A stretch of 64,000 nucleotides of DNA from Taudactylus pleione. Its lineage: Eukaryota; Chordata; Amphibia; Anura; Myobatrachidae. Positions 1 through 9,725 of the stretch are shown here, piece by piece. Each line of letters opens with the position of its first letter. Positions within the stretch are counted from its first letter, which is position 1. The stretch is taken from contig JAUIMM010000739.1 of the NCBI GenBank assembly GCA_031769625.1, positions 2,539,001 to 2,603,000 on the forward strand. Reading direction: 5' to 3'. The translations under genes and the position numbers were made by a program. The notes beneath the pieces were generated by a model. It was not told where the DNA came from. It worked only from the letters and a program-made list of their open reading frames with translations, and ran no database searches.

Positions 1-301
1 AGCCGTCAGAGAGCAGATATGCAAATGCCGCGTTCGCACAGCCAGACTAAAGGACGCCCTCTATGTCTTAGAGAACGACGGCAGAGTGAACGCTCGCTGG
101 TGTAATGACGCCCACTTTTCTTTCTTAGAACACGTCATCTCCTGGAAGTGTATAATTAATCCATAACATCGGAGCTGCTCGCAGCCTTTAAGGTAGACCC
201 TACCCCGCCGCAAGCATTGCAATCACTGCAGGCTGAATTACAACCAGGTGATGTGTACAATGACGTTGACATGCTAATTATGCATGCCCAAAGAACTCTG
301 G
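1..301. mobile_element. Fragment related to the Harbinger-like element at 4202-4798
   Basis: This segment shares an ordered series of motifs with the element at 4202-4798. Examples are a GACGCC..CTCTATGTCT block, an ACGTCATCTCC block, a CTGCTCGCAG block, and CAACCA.GTGA followed by CTAATTATGCA against GTTAATTATGCA. The left end lies outside the window, so this is a partial copy. A stop-free frame runs from 160 to 375 on the plus strand and contains a peptide with the spacing QAxxQPxDVxxDxxxLIMH. The same spacing occurs in the copy near 4460-4540. That could be a coding fossil or simply shared non-coding DNA. I do not recognise the protein. Confidence 0.5.
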
Positions 302-383
302 GGGTCATTCTGACCCGCTCGAGAGCACAGGACGCTCGCAAGTGGGTCGATGTTACGCACGACGCACGACGTGCGTAACATCG
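302..383. repeat. Pair of adjacent hairpins, including a perfect 14-bp stem
   Basis: The first hairpin (312-348) has GACCCGCTCG on the left and a matching CG..AGTGGGTC on the right. It is homologous to the first hairpin of the element at 1616-2103. The second begins where the first ends. CGATGTTACGCACG at 348-361 is the exact reverse complement of 370-383, with an eight-base loop. The string GGTCATTCTGACCC at 303-316 is similar to the terminus of the 1616-2103 element, so this may be the start of another copy of that family. That copy would be cut off by the minisatellite at 391. Confidence 0.6.
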
Positions 384-390
384 CACGACG

Positions 391-1405
391 GAGGGAGGAT
401 TACTACTGGGGGCACTTGAAGGGGGGATTACTACTGGGGGCTCTTGAAGGGGGGATTACTACTAGGGGCACTTGAAGGGGGATTACTACTGGGGGTACTT
501 GAAGGGGGATTACTACTGGGGGCACTAGAAGGGAGGATTACTACTGGGGGTACTTGAAGGGGGGATTACTACAGGGGGCACTAGAAGGGAGGATTACTAC
601 TGGGGGCAGTTGAAGGGGGGATTACTACAGGGGGCACTAGAAGGGAGGATTACTACTGGGGGTACTTGAAGGGGGTATTACTACTGGGGGCACTAGAAGG
701 GGGGATTACTACAGGGGGCACTAGAAGGGGGGATTACTACTGGGGGTACTTGAAGGGGGGATTACTACTGGGGGCACTAGAAGGGAGGATTACTACTTGG
801 GGCAGTTGAAGGGGGGATTACTACAGGGGGCACTAGAAGGGAGGATTACTACAGGGGGCACTAGAAGGGAGGATTACTACAGGGGGCACTAGAAGGGGGG
901 ATTACTACTGGGGGCACTAGAAGGGAGGATTACTACTGGGGGCAGTTGAAGGGGGGATTACTACAGGGGGCACTAGAAGGGGGGATTACTACTGGGGGTA
1001 CTTGAAGGGGGGATTACTACTGGGGGCACTAGAAGGGAGGATTACTACTTGGGCACTTGAAGGGGGATTACTACAGGGGGCACTAGAAGGGAAGATTACT
1101 ACTGGGGGCAGTTGAAGGGGGATTACTACAGGGGGCACTAGAATGGAGGTTTACTACTTGGCACTTGAAGGGGGGATTACTACTGGGGGCATTTGAAGGG
1201 AGGATTACTACTGGGGGCACTAGAAGGGAGGATTACTACTGGGGGCACTAGAAGGGGGGATTACTAATGGGGGCACTAGAAGGGAGGATTACTACTGGGG
1301 GCACTGCATAGGGGGACTACTACTGGGGGCACTATATAAGCTTACTAATAGGGGCACAAGGGGCACTGCACAGGGGAGACCACTACCGCGGGCACTGCAT
1401 AGGGG
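391..1405. repeat. ~28-bp G-rich minisatellite
   Basis: About 33 head-to-tail copies of a unit made of GGGGGATTACTACTGGGG followed by GCACTAGAAG or GCACTTGAAG. The unit length wobbles between 26 and 28 bases because the G runs vary. Point variants such as TACTACAGGG against TACTACTGGG alternate along the array. The last ~100 bases decay into a related but irregular motif (GGCACTGCATAGGGGG) before the element end at 1459. The reverse complement of the same motif builds 7680-8330. No coding role is visible. Confidence 0.9.
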
Positions 1406-1459
1406 GGGCGCCAAAAAACCTACTCGCTTACCAAAAAATTTGGGCTAGGGCCGGCCCTG
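391..1459 (-). mobile_element. Putative hAT-like element carrying the minisatellite
   Basis: Read on the minus strand, this begins CAGGGCCGGCCCTAG at 1459-1445. A CAGGG start is typical of hAT-type terminal inverted repeats. The sequence then continues into the decayed and regular G-rich repeats. The element at 7480-8640 has a comparable start (CAGGGGCTGGCTGG) and runs into the same repeat in the plus orientation. Both share CAGTGCCCCTTGTGCCCC followed by TAGTAAG and a TATATAGTGCCCCC block. I could not find the opposite terminus or a target-site duplication, so the superfamily call is tentative. Confidence 0.4.
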
Positions 1460-1612
1460 GTGACAACGGATGTGAAAGTGGATGTTAGCCCACACAGATG
1501 TCCTTAACTGGGTTTATTGGTAACAGTGGTAACAGAGCTGTGGTCCCAACAGTGGTATTTACAGGTATAATGTCACCAGGTCAGATGTCGGAGCTCCTGG
1601 TATCTCTGGGTA
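1460..1612. other. Unassigned spacer
   Basis: About 150 bases of mixed-composition sequence between two mobile elements. I see no open frame of note, no inverted repeat and no recognised family. Confidence 0.5.
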
Positions 1613-1615
1613 ATA

Positions 1616-2103
1616 GGGCCTGATTCAGACCCGCTCGCGAGCGCACATCGCTCGCAAGCGGGTCGGTGGCCACGCGCGAGCCCCGTAGTGAGTGAATTTT
1701 CACTCGCTGCGGGACTCACTACAAGACGAGCGGCGGTCGATTGTGATTGACAGCTCGCACCGTTTTGTAGGCGTGCAGGGGGGGGGGCTGGACAAACGGA
1801 GGCGTTCCAGAAGGAACGCCTGCCGTTTGAGGGCAGCCCTACTGACATCACCCGTGATGTCAGTAGTGAGCTTCCTGCTTTATCAGAGCAGGAAGTTCAC
1901 TGGGGCTTGCGGTGGAGGAGACCCTACCACAAGGGTCTCGTCTCAAGCCTGATGGTTGCGACCATCACCTGGCGCCCGCTAAAGCTGTGGGTGGTCACCC
2001 ACAGCTTAGCGAGTGGCCTGGAGTCCGGCCCAAACAGAAAAACAGGTCGCCCTGATTCAGAGCAAGCGCTCACAAAAAGAGCGTCCGGCTCTGAATCAGG
2101 GTC
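1616..2103. mobile_element. Non-autonomous PIF/Harbinger-like element made of ten serial hairpins
   Basis: The left end is GGGCCTGATTCAG and the right end reads CTGAATCAGGGTC. The element is flanked by the 3-bp direct repeat ATA (1613-1615 and 2104-2106), a length typical of PIF/Harbinger insertions. The interior is a near-continuous string of stem-loops: 1628-1664, 1678-1717, 1719-1770 (weak), 1794-1828, 1839-1866 (perfect 13 bp, 2-base loop), 1866-1900, 1918-1939, 1950-1967, 1978-2010 and 2050-2101. The last has a 14-bp outer stem plus a 5-bp inner stem and is itself a copy of the terminal repeat. Most stem mismatches are C/T or G/A changes at CpG, as expected from methylation decay. There is no coding potential. 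Superfamily assignment rests on TSD length and terminus only. Confidence 0.65.
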
Positions 2104-2106
2104 ATA

Positions 2107-2886
2107 GTGCGGGAATGTATGCAGTAGACAGTGCCGGAGCGCTCCGTTACCTAACCGTGTTCCAGTTACAGGCCAATTTCACTACTGAACATAAACCTAA
2201 TGTTTCTGCCACACTCTTAGCCGTCCACATAGTCTTGGAACTAAATCAACCTGGTCCAAGTAGAGCAGAGAGCAAATGAGCGCTGTGGTCCACGCAGATG
2301 GGGTTGGTTTTGGTTATTTTGCTTGTCCGCACATAACAGTTGTAGAGTTTTTGGCCTAATTCATGTAGCAAATAAACTGTCCCATCCTGCTCTGGTGATC
2401 GCCTTCGCACACGGCCTTTCATAGGGTGGACTGATCCTTAATGAGTCTCTTAAAGCGTTTGGGGCGTCGCGTCCTCTAACCCAACTACTTAACTTCATTG
2501 TTTACCATGTTTCCATAGCTGTGAAGACGGAGAAGTTTTGTAGGATCCCCATCTGGTCACGTCTGGACCATACACGGACGCCTCTGCTTCTCGCCAGCAC
2601 TGTTAGGCGGCCAATGAGGCGAAGACAAAAAACAAAACATTCCAAATTGCCACAATATTGCTGGCACAGAGCTGCTGGTCTGCCCGGTATTTACACCCAG
2701 GAACCAGCAGTGACGCAGTTAATGTTGTTATTGTGTATAATGCGCTGGTGTAGGGTAAAGGTGCGCAGATAACTTCTGTATAAAAGCTTCTCCTCTGTTT
2801 TCAGCCTGAGCTCATATTTCTGTCTATAAGTGCAGCGCACAGTGCAGGTAACGTGCAACGTGTCATCTCTGCCCCGAATTGTCATC
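2107..2886. other. Unassigned region with one TATA-like motif
   Basis: I recognise no gene or repeat family here. A TATAAAAG string at 2779-2786 lies about 100 bases before the 24-bp array and could be a promoter remnant, for example of an LTR. There is no supporting downstream gene, and a motif of this size is expected by chance. Short open frames in this interval have no recognisable domains. Confidence 0.4.
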
Positions 2887-3586
2887 CAGCGCAACACGGC
2901 AATGCGCTACCAGCGTAACACAGCAATGCGCTACCAGCGTAACTCAGCAATGCGCTACCAGGGTAACACAGCAATGCGCTTCCAGCGTAACACGGCAATG
3001 AGCTTCCAGCGTAACACGGCAATGAGCTTCCAGCGTAACACAGAAATGCGCTACCAGCGTAACTCGGCAATGTGCTTCCAAGGTAACACGGCAATGCGCT
3101 TCCATGGTAACACAGCAATGCGCTTCCAGGGTAACACAGCAATGCGCTTCCAGGGTAACTCAGCAACACGCTTCCAGGGTAACTCAGCAACACGCTTCCA
3201 GCGTAACACAGCAATGCATGCGCTACCAGCGTAACACGGCAATGCGCTACCAGCGTAACACGGCAATGCGCTTCCAGCGTAACACAGCAATGCGCTACCA
3301 GCGTAACTCAGCAATGCGCTACCAGGGTAAAACAGCAATGCGCTTCCAGCGTAACACGGCAATGCGCTTCCAGGGTAACACGGCAATGCGCTTCCAGCGT
3401 AACACTGCAATGGGCTTCCAGGGTAACACATCAATGCGCTACCAGCGTGACACGGCAATGCACTTCCAGGGTAACACGGCAATGCGCTACCAGCGTAACA
3501 CGGCAGTGCGCTTCCAGCGTAACACAGCAATGCGCTTCCAGGGTAACACGGCAATGCGCTTCCAGCGTCACACGGCAATGCGCTTC
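2887..3586. repeat. 24-bp minisatellite
   Basis: About 29 copies of a 24-base unit, CAGCGTAACACGGCAATG followed by CGCTAC or CGCTTC. Variants are mostly single-base (ACACAGC/ACACGGC, CGCTAC/CGCTTC, CAGCGT/CAGGGT). A 4-bp ATGC duplication near 3213-3220 shifts the register once. Because the unit is eight codons long, both strands show open frames with an 8-residue period. This is a consequence of the repeat and not evidence for a protein. Confidence 0.92.
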
Positions 3587-3599
3587 GGTAGAGATGTGC

Positions 3600-3947
3600 G
3601 CCGACCTTTGTGTTTTGGTTTTGGATCTGTATCTCCACTGGTTTTGGATCTTACTCTGGTTTTGGATATTTTTCCTTTTTCGGTTTTGGATCTGGATATT
3701 TTCTTAAAATAATCATAAAAACAGCTAAAATCACATAAAATGGGCCTGTTTTTGTTCCTACAGTATTAACCTCAATTACATTTCTTTCCAGTAATTTTCA
3801 ATCAATTTTGACCACCTCACAATATTATATTTTTCATCTAGTTAAGGACAAAAGGTTGCATCCAGCTAGCTGGCTGTTTAAGCTAAGTGACACAGTGGGC
3901 GGCACTAATATGTGGCAGTTCAGCTTCCAATTTCCAACACGGATACA
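3600..3947. repeat. Dispersed repeat fragment with GGTTTTGGATC repeats
   Basis: Between 3610 and 3700 the motif GGTTTTGGAT recurs about four times at uneven spacing. It is followed by an AT-rich stretch (AACAGCTAAAATCACA, then TGTTTTTGTTCCTACAG) and a TTAAGGACAAAAGGTTGCA block. The combination resembles a dispersed repeat I associate with frog genomes, but I cannot name the family from sequence alone. No coding frame is present. Confidence 0.4.
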
Positions 3948-4135
3948 GGCCCTGATTCAGAGCCGGATGCTCTGAAAGAGCGCTCGCTCTGAATCAGGGC
4001 GTCCTTTTTTATTTTATGGAGCGGTCCACGGCTAATGCAAGCGAGCTATTGCGAGCGGCCAGGATGATGGTCGCAATGGTCAAGACCATCGCGGCCATAG
4101 GGCTTGCGACAAGACCCTTGTGGTAGGGTCTCGTG
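3948..4135 (-). mobile_element. Truncated, inverted copy of the serial-hairpin element
   Basis: The reverse complement aligns in order with 1906-2103. It matches the GAGACCCTACCACAAGGG block, the AAGCC..ATGG..GCGACCATC hairpin, and the terminal hairpin with outer arms CCCTGATTCAGAGC. The terminal hairpin here spans 3948-4000. Only the half next to one terminus is present. Homology stops near 4135, so the element is truncated. This shows that the serial-hairpin element is a dispersed family and not a one-off local structure. Confidence 0.65.
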
Positions 4136-4201
4136 GCTTCCAAACTGACTGAATATCTGAACACAGCGATAATTACCATTTGATGGATTGAAGTGAAAAC
4201 A

Positions 4202-4798
4202 GGGCCTGATTCAGAGCCGGACGCTATCTGCGAACGGTCATTCAGAAAAAGGGGCTGGCTATTTAAATTGAGCGCTCGCTCTTTGCGGTCTGTTGACGCC
4301 TCTATGTCTGAGCGAGCGAACGAAACATGCGCTCGCTATTTTGTAAAGATGCCCCCTGGCCGTTCGCATCATACGTCATCTCCGCTATTTATTAGATTAA
4401 TCGAGTACATCGAAAGGCGTCTGAACTGCTCGCAGTGCTTGTGGTTGGATTTTCCTACCGCAATCATGCGAACAGTTCAGGCTAAGAAACAACCAAGTGA
4501 CGTGGCCGATGACGCTGCTTTGTTAATTATGCACACCCTTAAAATGCCCGTTTTGACCGTTTGGCACACCTGCGTTCGGATCTCCACTCCCCGGTTTCAA
4601 GCACCTTCCCCTGTTACCACCCACAAACGCCTCATCCTGTCACTCAAATTAGCAGGCACTCGCTATTTTCCGAGCGCACATTTTCGACTGCAATGACTGA
4701 TTGGCTCATGCGCATTACGACCCATACGCATGCGCAGATTGGCAAACATCGCTCGGAGCGAACGAGTGGCCGCTTACGAGCGGCTCTGAATCAGGCCC
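4202..4798. mobile_element. PIF/Harbinger-like non-autonomous DNA transposon
   Basis: A 597-bp element bounded by the perfect inverted repeat GGGCCTGATTCAGAGCCG at 4202-4219 and its complement at 4781-4798. It is flanked by the 3-bp direct repeat ACA (4199-4201 and 4799-4801). The terminus is shared with 1616-2103 and 3948-4135, but the interior differs and instead matches 1-301. Inside there is a short stem AGCGAGCG/CGCTCGCT (4311-4318 with 4330-4337). An open frame of 167 codons begins at 4193 just outside the element and has no recognised domain. I do not treat it as a gene. The three-base TSD and GGGCC start fit PIF/Harbinger; no transposase is present to confirm this. Confidence 0.7.
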
Positions 4799-4801
4799 AC
4801 A

Positions 4802-5418
4802 GTCCTCTTAGCAAGTCCTGTGCAAATTCCTGGGGCTGAATATTAGTCCACTTTTGGTTGCTGGTCCAAAGTCCAAGATGGAAGCTTGTTTAGTTGTCCA
4901 GAGAAATTTTATTCTCCCAAGGAGAGTCCAAAGCGTCCTGGAATCCTTGTCTATGCCTATTAATTTTTCTATAAAGAACTGTGATCTGGTGTAATCCGTG
5001 CATCTGTATGCAGAAAACCGAGCCGCACGCTGTTTCCCTGTCCGTAGTCGTCGTCATTAGTATCAGGACCTGCACGCACTCCATGCCGGGTTCAAATGAT
5101 CCGTCTGAAGCGCGCTATGTGAGTCTGATCACAGGCCCCCGACGCTTCCATGACGCTCCGATGAGGCGGAACAGTACCCGATCGCATTGTCCGCTGCCCT
5201 GAAATGCCCATTTCACAGAGAAAGTCCATCAACCTACAGACCAGTCAATACGCACTTGCAACCTCAGCCCATGTGCGTATGTCGGTGTATGCACTGTCGC
5301 CAATCACTCTCTACATGTGCAGTTTTTCCAAATACGTCACACTCAGCCTCAGGTCCTATGTGTGATAAGTAAAGCATGAAGTGTAATGGTTATAAAAACA
5401 AATGTGGAACATCTGCTT
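4802..5418. other. Unassigned region
   Basis: Mixed-composition DNA without recognised genes or repeats. A GGGTTCAAATG string at 5090-5100 resembles a pol III B box, but no matching A box or cloverleaf accompanies it. Confidence 0.4.
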
Positions 5419-7479
5419 ACTAGTGTATGGGGACAGCGGGCCATTCCGGGAGAGGAAGGTAAGCAGGAGATATTTGTGATATTAGTGTATGGGGACAGCG
5501 GGTCATTCCGGGAGAGGAAGGTAAGCAGGAGATATCTGTGATACTAGTGTATGGGGACATCGGGCCATTCCGGGAGAGGAAGGTAAGCAGGAGATATGTG
5601 TGATACTAGTGTATGGGGACAGCGGTCCATTCCGGGAGAGGAAGGTAAGCAGGAGATATCTGTGATACTAGTGTATGAGGACAGCGGCCATTCCGGGAGA
5701 GGAAGGTGAGCAGGAGATATCTGTGATACTAGTGTATGGGGACAGTGGGCCATTCCTGGAGAGGAAGGTAAGCAGGAGATATCTGTGATACTAGTGTATA
5801 GGGACAGCGGTCCATTCCCGGAGAGAAAGGTAAGCACGAGATATCTGTGATACTAGTGTATGGGGACAGCGGGCCATTCCGGGAGAGGAAGGTAAGCAGG
5901 AGATATCTGTGATACTAGTGTATGGGGACAGCGGCCATTCCGGGAGAGGAAGGTAAGTAGGAGATATCTGTGATACTAGTGTATGGGAACAGTGGGCCAT
6001 TTCGGGAGTGGAAGGTAAGCAGGAGATATCTGTGTTACTAGTGTATGAGGACAGCGGCCATTCCGGGAGAGGAAGGTAAGCAGGAGATATCTGTGATACT
6101 AGTGTATGAGGACAGCGGGCCATTCCAGGAGAGGAAGGTAAGTAGGAGATATCTGTGATACTAGTGTATGGGGACAACGGTCCATTCCGGGAGAGGAAGG
6201 TAAGCAGGAGATATCTGTGATACTAGTGTATGAGGACAGCGGCCATTCCGGGAGAGGAAGGTAAGCAGGAGATATCTGTGATACTAGTGTATGGGGACAG
6301 AGGGCCATTCCTGGAGAGGGAGGTAAGCAGGGAGATATCTGTGATACTAGTGTATGGGGACAGTGGGCCATTCCTGGAGAGGAAGGTAAGCAGGAGATAT
6401 CTGTGATACTAGTGTATGGGGACAGCGGTCCATTCCGGGAGAGAAAGGTAAGCACGAGATATCTGTGATACTAGTGTATGGGGACAGTGGTCCATTCTGG
6501 GAGAGGAAGGTAAGCAGGCGATATCTGTGATACTAGTGTATGGGGACAGCGGTCCATTCCGGGAGAGGAAGGTAAGCAGGAGATATCTGTGATACTTGTG
6601 TATGGGGACAGCGGTCCATTCTGGGAGAGGAAGGTAAGTAGGAGATATCTGTGATACTAGTGTATGGAGACAGCGGGCCATTCCGGGAGAGAAAGGTAAG
6701 CAGGAGATATCTGTGATACTAGTGTATGGGGACAGCGGGTCATTCCTGGAGAGGAAGGTAAGCAGGAGATATCTGTGATACTAGTGTATAGGGACAGCGG
6801 CCATTCCGGGAGAGAAAGGTAAGTAGGAGATATCTGTGATACTAGTGTATGGGGACAGCGGGCCATTCCGGGAGAGGAAGGTAAGTAGGAGATATCTGTG
6901 ATACTAGTGTATGGGGACAGTGGGCCATTCCGGGAGAGGAAGGTAAGTAGGAGATATCTGTGATACTAGTGTATGGGGACAGCGGGCCATTCCGGGAGAG
7001 GAAGGTAAGTAGGAGATATCTGTGATACTAGTGTATGGGGACAGCGGGCCATTCCGGGAGAGGAAGGTAAGTAGGAGATATCTGTGATACTAGTGTATGG
7101 GGACAGCGGCCATTCCGGGAGAGGAAGGTAAGTAGGAGATATCTGTGATACTAGTGTATGGGGACAGCGGCCATTCCGGGAGAGGAAGGTAAGTAGGAGA
7201 TATCTGTGATACTAGTGTATGGGGACAGCGGTCCATTCTGGGAGAGGAAGGTAAGCAGGAGATATCTGTGATACTAGTGTATGGGGACAGCGGTCCTTTC
7301 TGGGAGAGGAAGGTAAGCAGGAGATATCTGTGATACTAGTGTATGGGGACAGCGGTCCATTCTGGGAGAGGAAGGTAAGCAGGATATATCTGTGATACTA
7401 GTGTATGGGGACAGCGGTCCATTCTGGGAGAGGAAGGTAAGCAGGAGATATCTGTGATACTTGTGTATGGGGACAGCGG
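5419..7479. repeat. 62-bp tandem array
   Basis: About 33 copies of a 61-63-base unit built from TACTAGTGTATGGGGACAGC, GG(G/T)CCATTCCGGGAGAGG, AAGGTAAG(C/T)AGG and AGATATCTGTGA. Units near 6845-7200 are almost identical and carry GTAAGT. Units to the left mostly carry GTAAGC, so the array was homogenised in blocks. Every unit carries an AAG|GTAAG(T/C) string matching a strong 5' splice donor on the plus strand. The array ends abruptly at 7479 where a CAGGGG-type element terminus begins. Minus-strand open frames through it are periodic and not considered genes. Confidence 0.93.
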
Positions 7480-8640
7480 CAGGGGCTGGCTGGTAACTTT
7501 TAGCCTGGGGGGCAAATGCATGCAGGCGGCCCTGGCAGAGGAGTAGCGTGTAGCCAGGGTGCCCGAAGAACGTGCGTGCTACGGCGCCGCCCCCCCTCAA
7601 GTGTTTCAGGGAGGAGGCGGGTCCATATGGGATTAATGTAAGGTAAAAATAAAGATTAGGGGCAGCCCCTTGTCGTAGTGCCCATACGCAGTGCCCCCGT
7701 GTGCCACAGGAGATAACACCCTTATGCAGGCCTCCAGTAGTGCCCCCCCGTAGTGATCCCCCCCTATGCAGTGCCCCTTGTGCCCCCAGTAGTGGTCCCC
7801 CCTGTTCAGTGCCCCTTGTGCCCCCAGTAGTAAGCCCCTTATATAGTGCCCCCAATAGTGGTACCCCCTATGCAGTGCCCCCAGTAGCAGTCCACCCCCC
7901 CATGCAGTGCCCCCAATAGTGGTAACCCTTATGCAATGTCCCTTAAATAGTGGCCCCAGTTGTAGTCTCCCCCCTATGCAGTACCCCCAGTATTGCCCTT
8001 TATATAGAGCCCCTCGCAGTGCCTCCAGTGGTAGTCCCCTCCCCCTATGTAGTGCCCCTAGTAGTATTCCCCTCCCCCTATGCAGTACCCCTAGTAGTAG
8101 TCCCCTACCCTTGTAGTGCCCCCAGTAGTAGTAGTAGTCCCCCCTTGTAATTCCCCCAGTAGTAGTAGTCCCCCCCCTTGTAGTGCCCCCAGTAGTAGTG
8201 GTCCCCCCCTCCTTGTAGTGCCCCCAGTAGTAATTCCCCCCTGGTAGTGCCACCATAGAAATCCCCCCCTGGTAGTGCCCCCATAGCAATCCCCCCCCTG
8301 GTAGTGCCCCCAGTAGTCCGTCCCCCCCCCCGCTCCTGGTCCCGACGCTTCCACCGGCTCCTCTGGCCGCTTTGCACTATAGAAAGATGGCTCCCGCAGT
8401 GGGAGCAGCGGCAGCCGATGAGAGTCTGACAGACGGCTGGAGAGTCGCTACCCAAGCGCCATGTGCAGTAGGGAAGTCGCTGGGAAAATGGCTGCCGTGC
8501 AGTAGACTTTGGGCAGACTAGTGCCTGGAGTCTACTGAGGCTGACAGCACACGTCGGCAGCCGGAGAGAGAGAGGAGGGGGCCTCGGACGGGTAGTGAAC
8601 ATGAGCCCCCTCCCCTGTTAATACTCCCCTGGAAATGTAG
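7480..8640 (+). mobile_element. Putative hAT-like element, plus-oriented, with internal C-rich minisatellite
   Basis: It starts CAGGGGCTGGCTGG at 7480-7493, directly abutting the last 62-bp unit. After ~200 bases of unique sequence (including GGCGCCGCCCCCCC) it enters an irregular repeat of GTGCCCCCAGTAGTAGTCCC type. That repeat is the reverse complement of the array at 391-1405. It is followed by ~300 bases of unique sequence. A candidate right end is CCCCTCCCCTG at about 8609-8619 (its complement starts CAGGGG), but no 8-bp target duplication flanks the pair, so the right boundary is uncertain. Confidence 0.4.
7680..8330. repeat. Irregular C-rich minisatellite, inverted relative to 391-1405
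   Basis: Roughly 20-25 degenerate copies of a 27-35-base motif containing TAGTGCCCCCAGTAGTAGTC and a variable C run, with CCTATGCAGTGCC variants in the left part. It is less regular than its inverted relative at 391-1405. The left portion matches the decayed end of that array, which places both in the same parent element. Confidence 0.85.
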
Positions 8641-9470
8641 TAAAACCCCTGAAACCGCCATTTTATGGTACATCCCGTCCAATGTTTACCTATACTTTAA
8701 GGTGACCGTAACTGTTCAATTTTTTTCCATCCAGAGATTGGCTTCCAGGGCGAGAGTCAGTGAGGCGATGTAGGTTACCCCCGGATTAGATAGACAGGTC
8801 TCCCTGTGTCATATTATTCCAGATTTTTAGTGTTTTTGTTATCCTTTCCCCTTCAGCCTTGTATATCTAGTATCAGTGCGAGGGCTGCACACAGTGGCCG
8901 AATGCTCTTCACGTTGTGCACCTCTATATGCCCTGGTGCGCCATCATTACCCGCAGAGCACATGGGTTTGCGCAGTAAGATGGTCGCGTATGAGGTTGGC
9001 TCAGCAGGGTTCCTAGTTATTCATTTAGCGCAGTGACATCACTGGAACGAGGTGAAGAGGTGAAATCCTATTTCAGGCCCTGTCTCATCATTAGATGCAG
9101 TTATATTTGGGGGATATTGAATTACCAGTAAAGTATGCTACAATTGTTATTTGTAGACTTTAGTTCATATTTGGGCTTTGTTCTGATTCCCATCCTTTTT
9201 TATCTATTTCCATATCGGCAGAGCTCTTGTCCCGGACCACTTATTGCGCAAGAAGAGCCACCTGCGGATTAGAGAAACAGAACACGGGACAGTGCGGGAT
9301 GTAATAGCCAAACCACACCTACACTACTGAGGGAACACGGCAGCAATGGCGGAAATTAACTCTTATGGCTTTCTTGTACAGGTACCACAATGAGACCTTG
9401 CAGACATAGGTGACACTGACGGAGCGGAGCACCCATACAGAGCCTTACAAGGGTCAGATACATACAATGG
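8641..9470. other. Unassigned region
   Basis: No recognised gene, RNA or repeat family. Short open frames lack known motifs. Confidence 0.4.
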
Positions 9471-9478
9471 ATTTCTAT

Positions 9479-9725
9479 TAGGGATGTGCATGCTCGGATA
9501 GGTTCGAGTTTGCACGTTGAGTTCGGATTTTTCCCTCCAAAAAAACGGAACTCAGAAAGACGTCATCTTACATGGACGAACATCATCATTCCTGGACAAA
9601 TCCAGGAATGATGATGTTCGTCCATGTAAGATGACGTTTTGCCTCTTTCTGAGTTCCGTTTTTTTGGAGGGAAAAATCCGAACTCAACGTGCAAACTCGA
9701 ACCTATCTGAGCCTGCACATCCCTA
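9479..9725. mobile_element. hAT-type fold-back MITE with perfect 8-bp TSD
   Basis: A 247-bp element that is almost entirely one inverted repeat. The left arm begins TAGGGATGTGCA, the right arm ends with the complementary TGCACATCCCTA, and the centre is at about 9598-9601 (TCCTGGA-CAAA-TCCAGGA). Arms of ~120 bases pair with only a few mismatches and a short indel. The flanks carry the identical octamer ATTTCTAT at 9471-9478 and 9726-9733. An 8-bp TSD and a TAG-type terminus are the hallmarks of hAT superfamily insertion. There is no coding sequence, so it must have been mobilised in trans. Confidence 0.85.

Noticed and set aside
2830..3712. Open frames over the 24-bp array resembling a repetitive secreted protein
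   Set aside because: The eight-residue period is simply the 24-bp unit. Both strands are open and a 4-bp insertion moves the frame without effect.
4193..4696. 167-codon open frame as a host gene
   Set aside because: It starts outside and continues into a Harbinger-like element, has no recognised domain, and the related copy at 1-301 does not keep the frame open.
5085..5105. Pol III B-box-like GGGTTCAAATG
   Set aside because: No A box at the right distance and no cloverleaf or terminator. A chance match is likely.
7274..8289. Glycine-rich open frames on the minus strand at 7.3-8.3 kb
   Set aside because: They are translations of the C-rich minisatellite and the 62-bp array and have no independent support.
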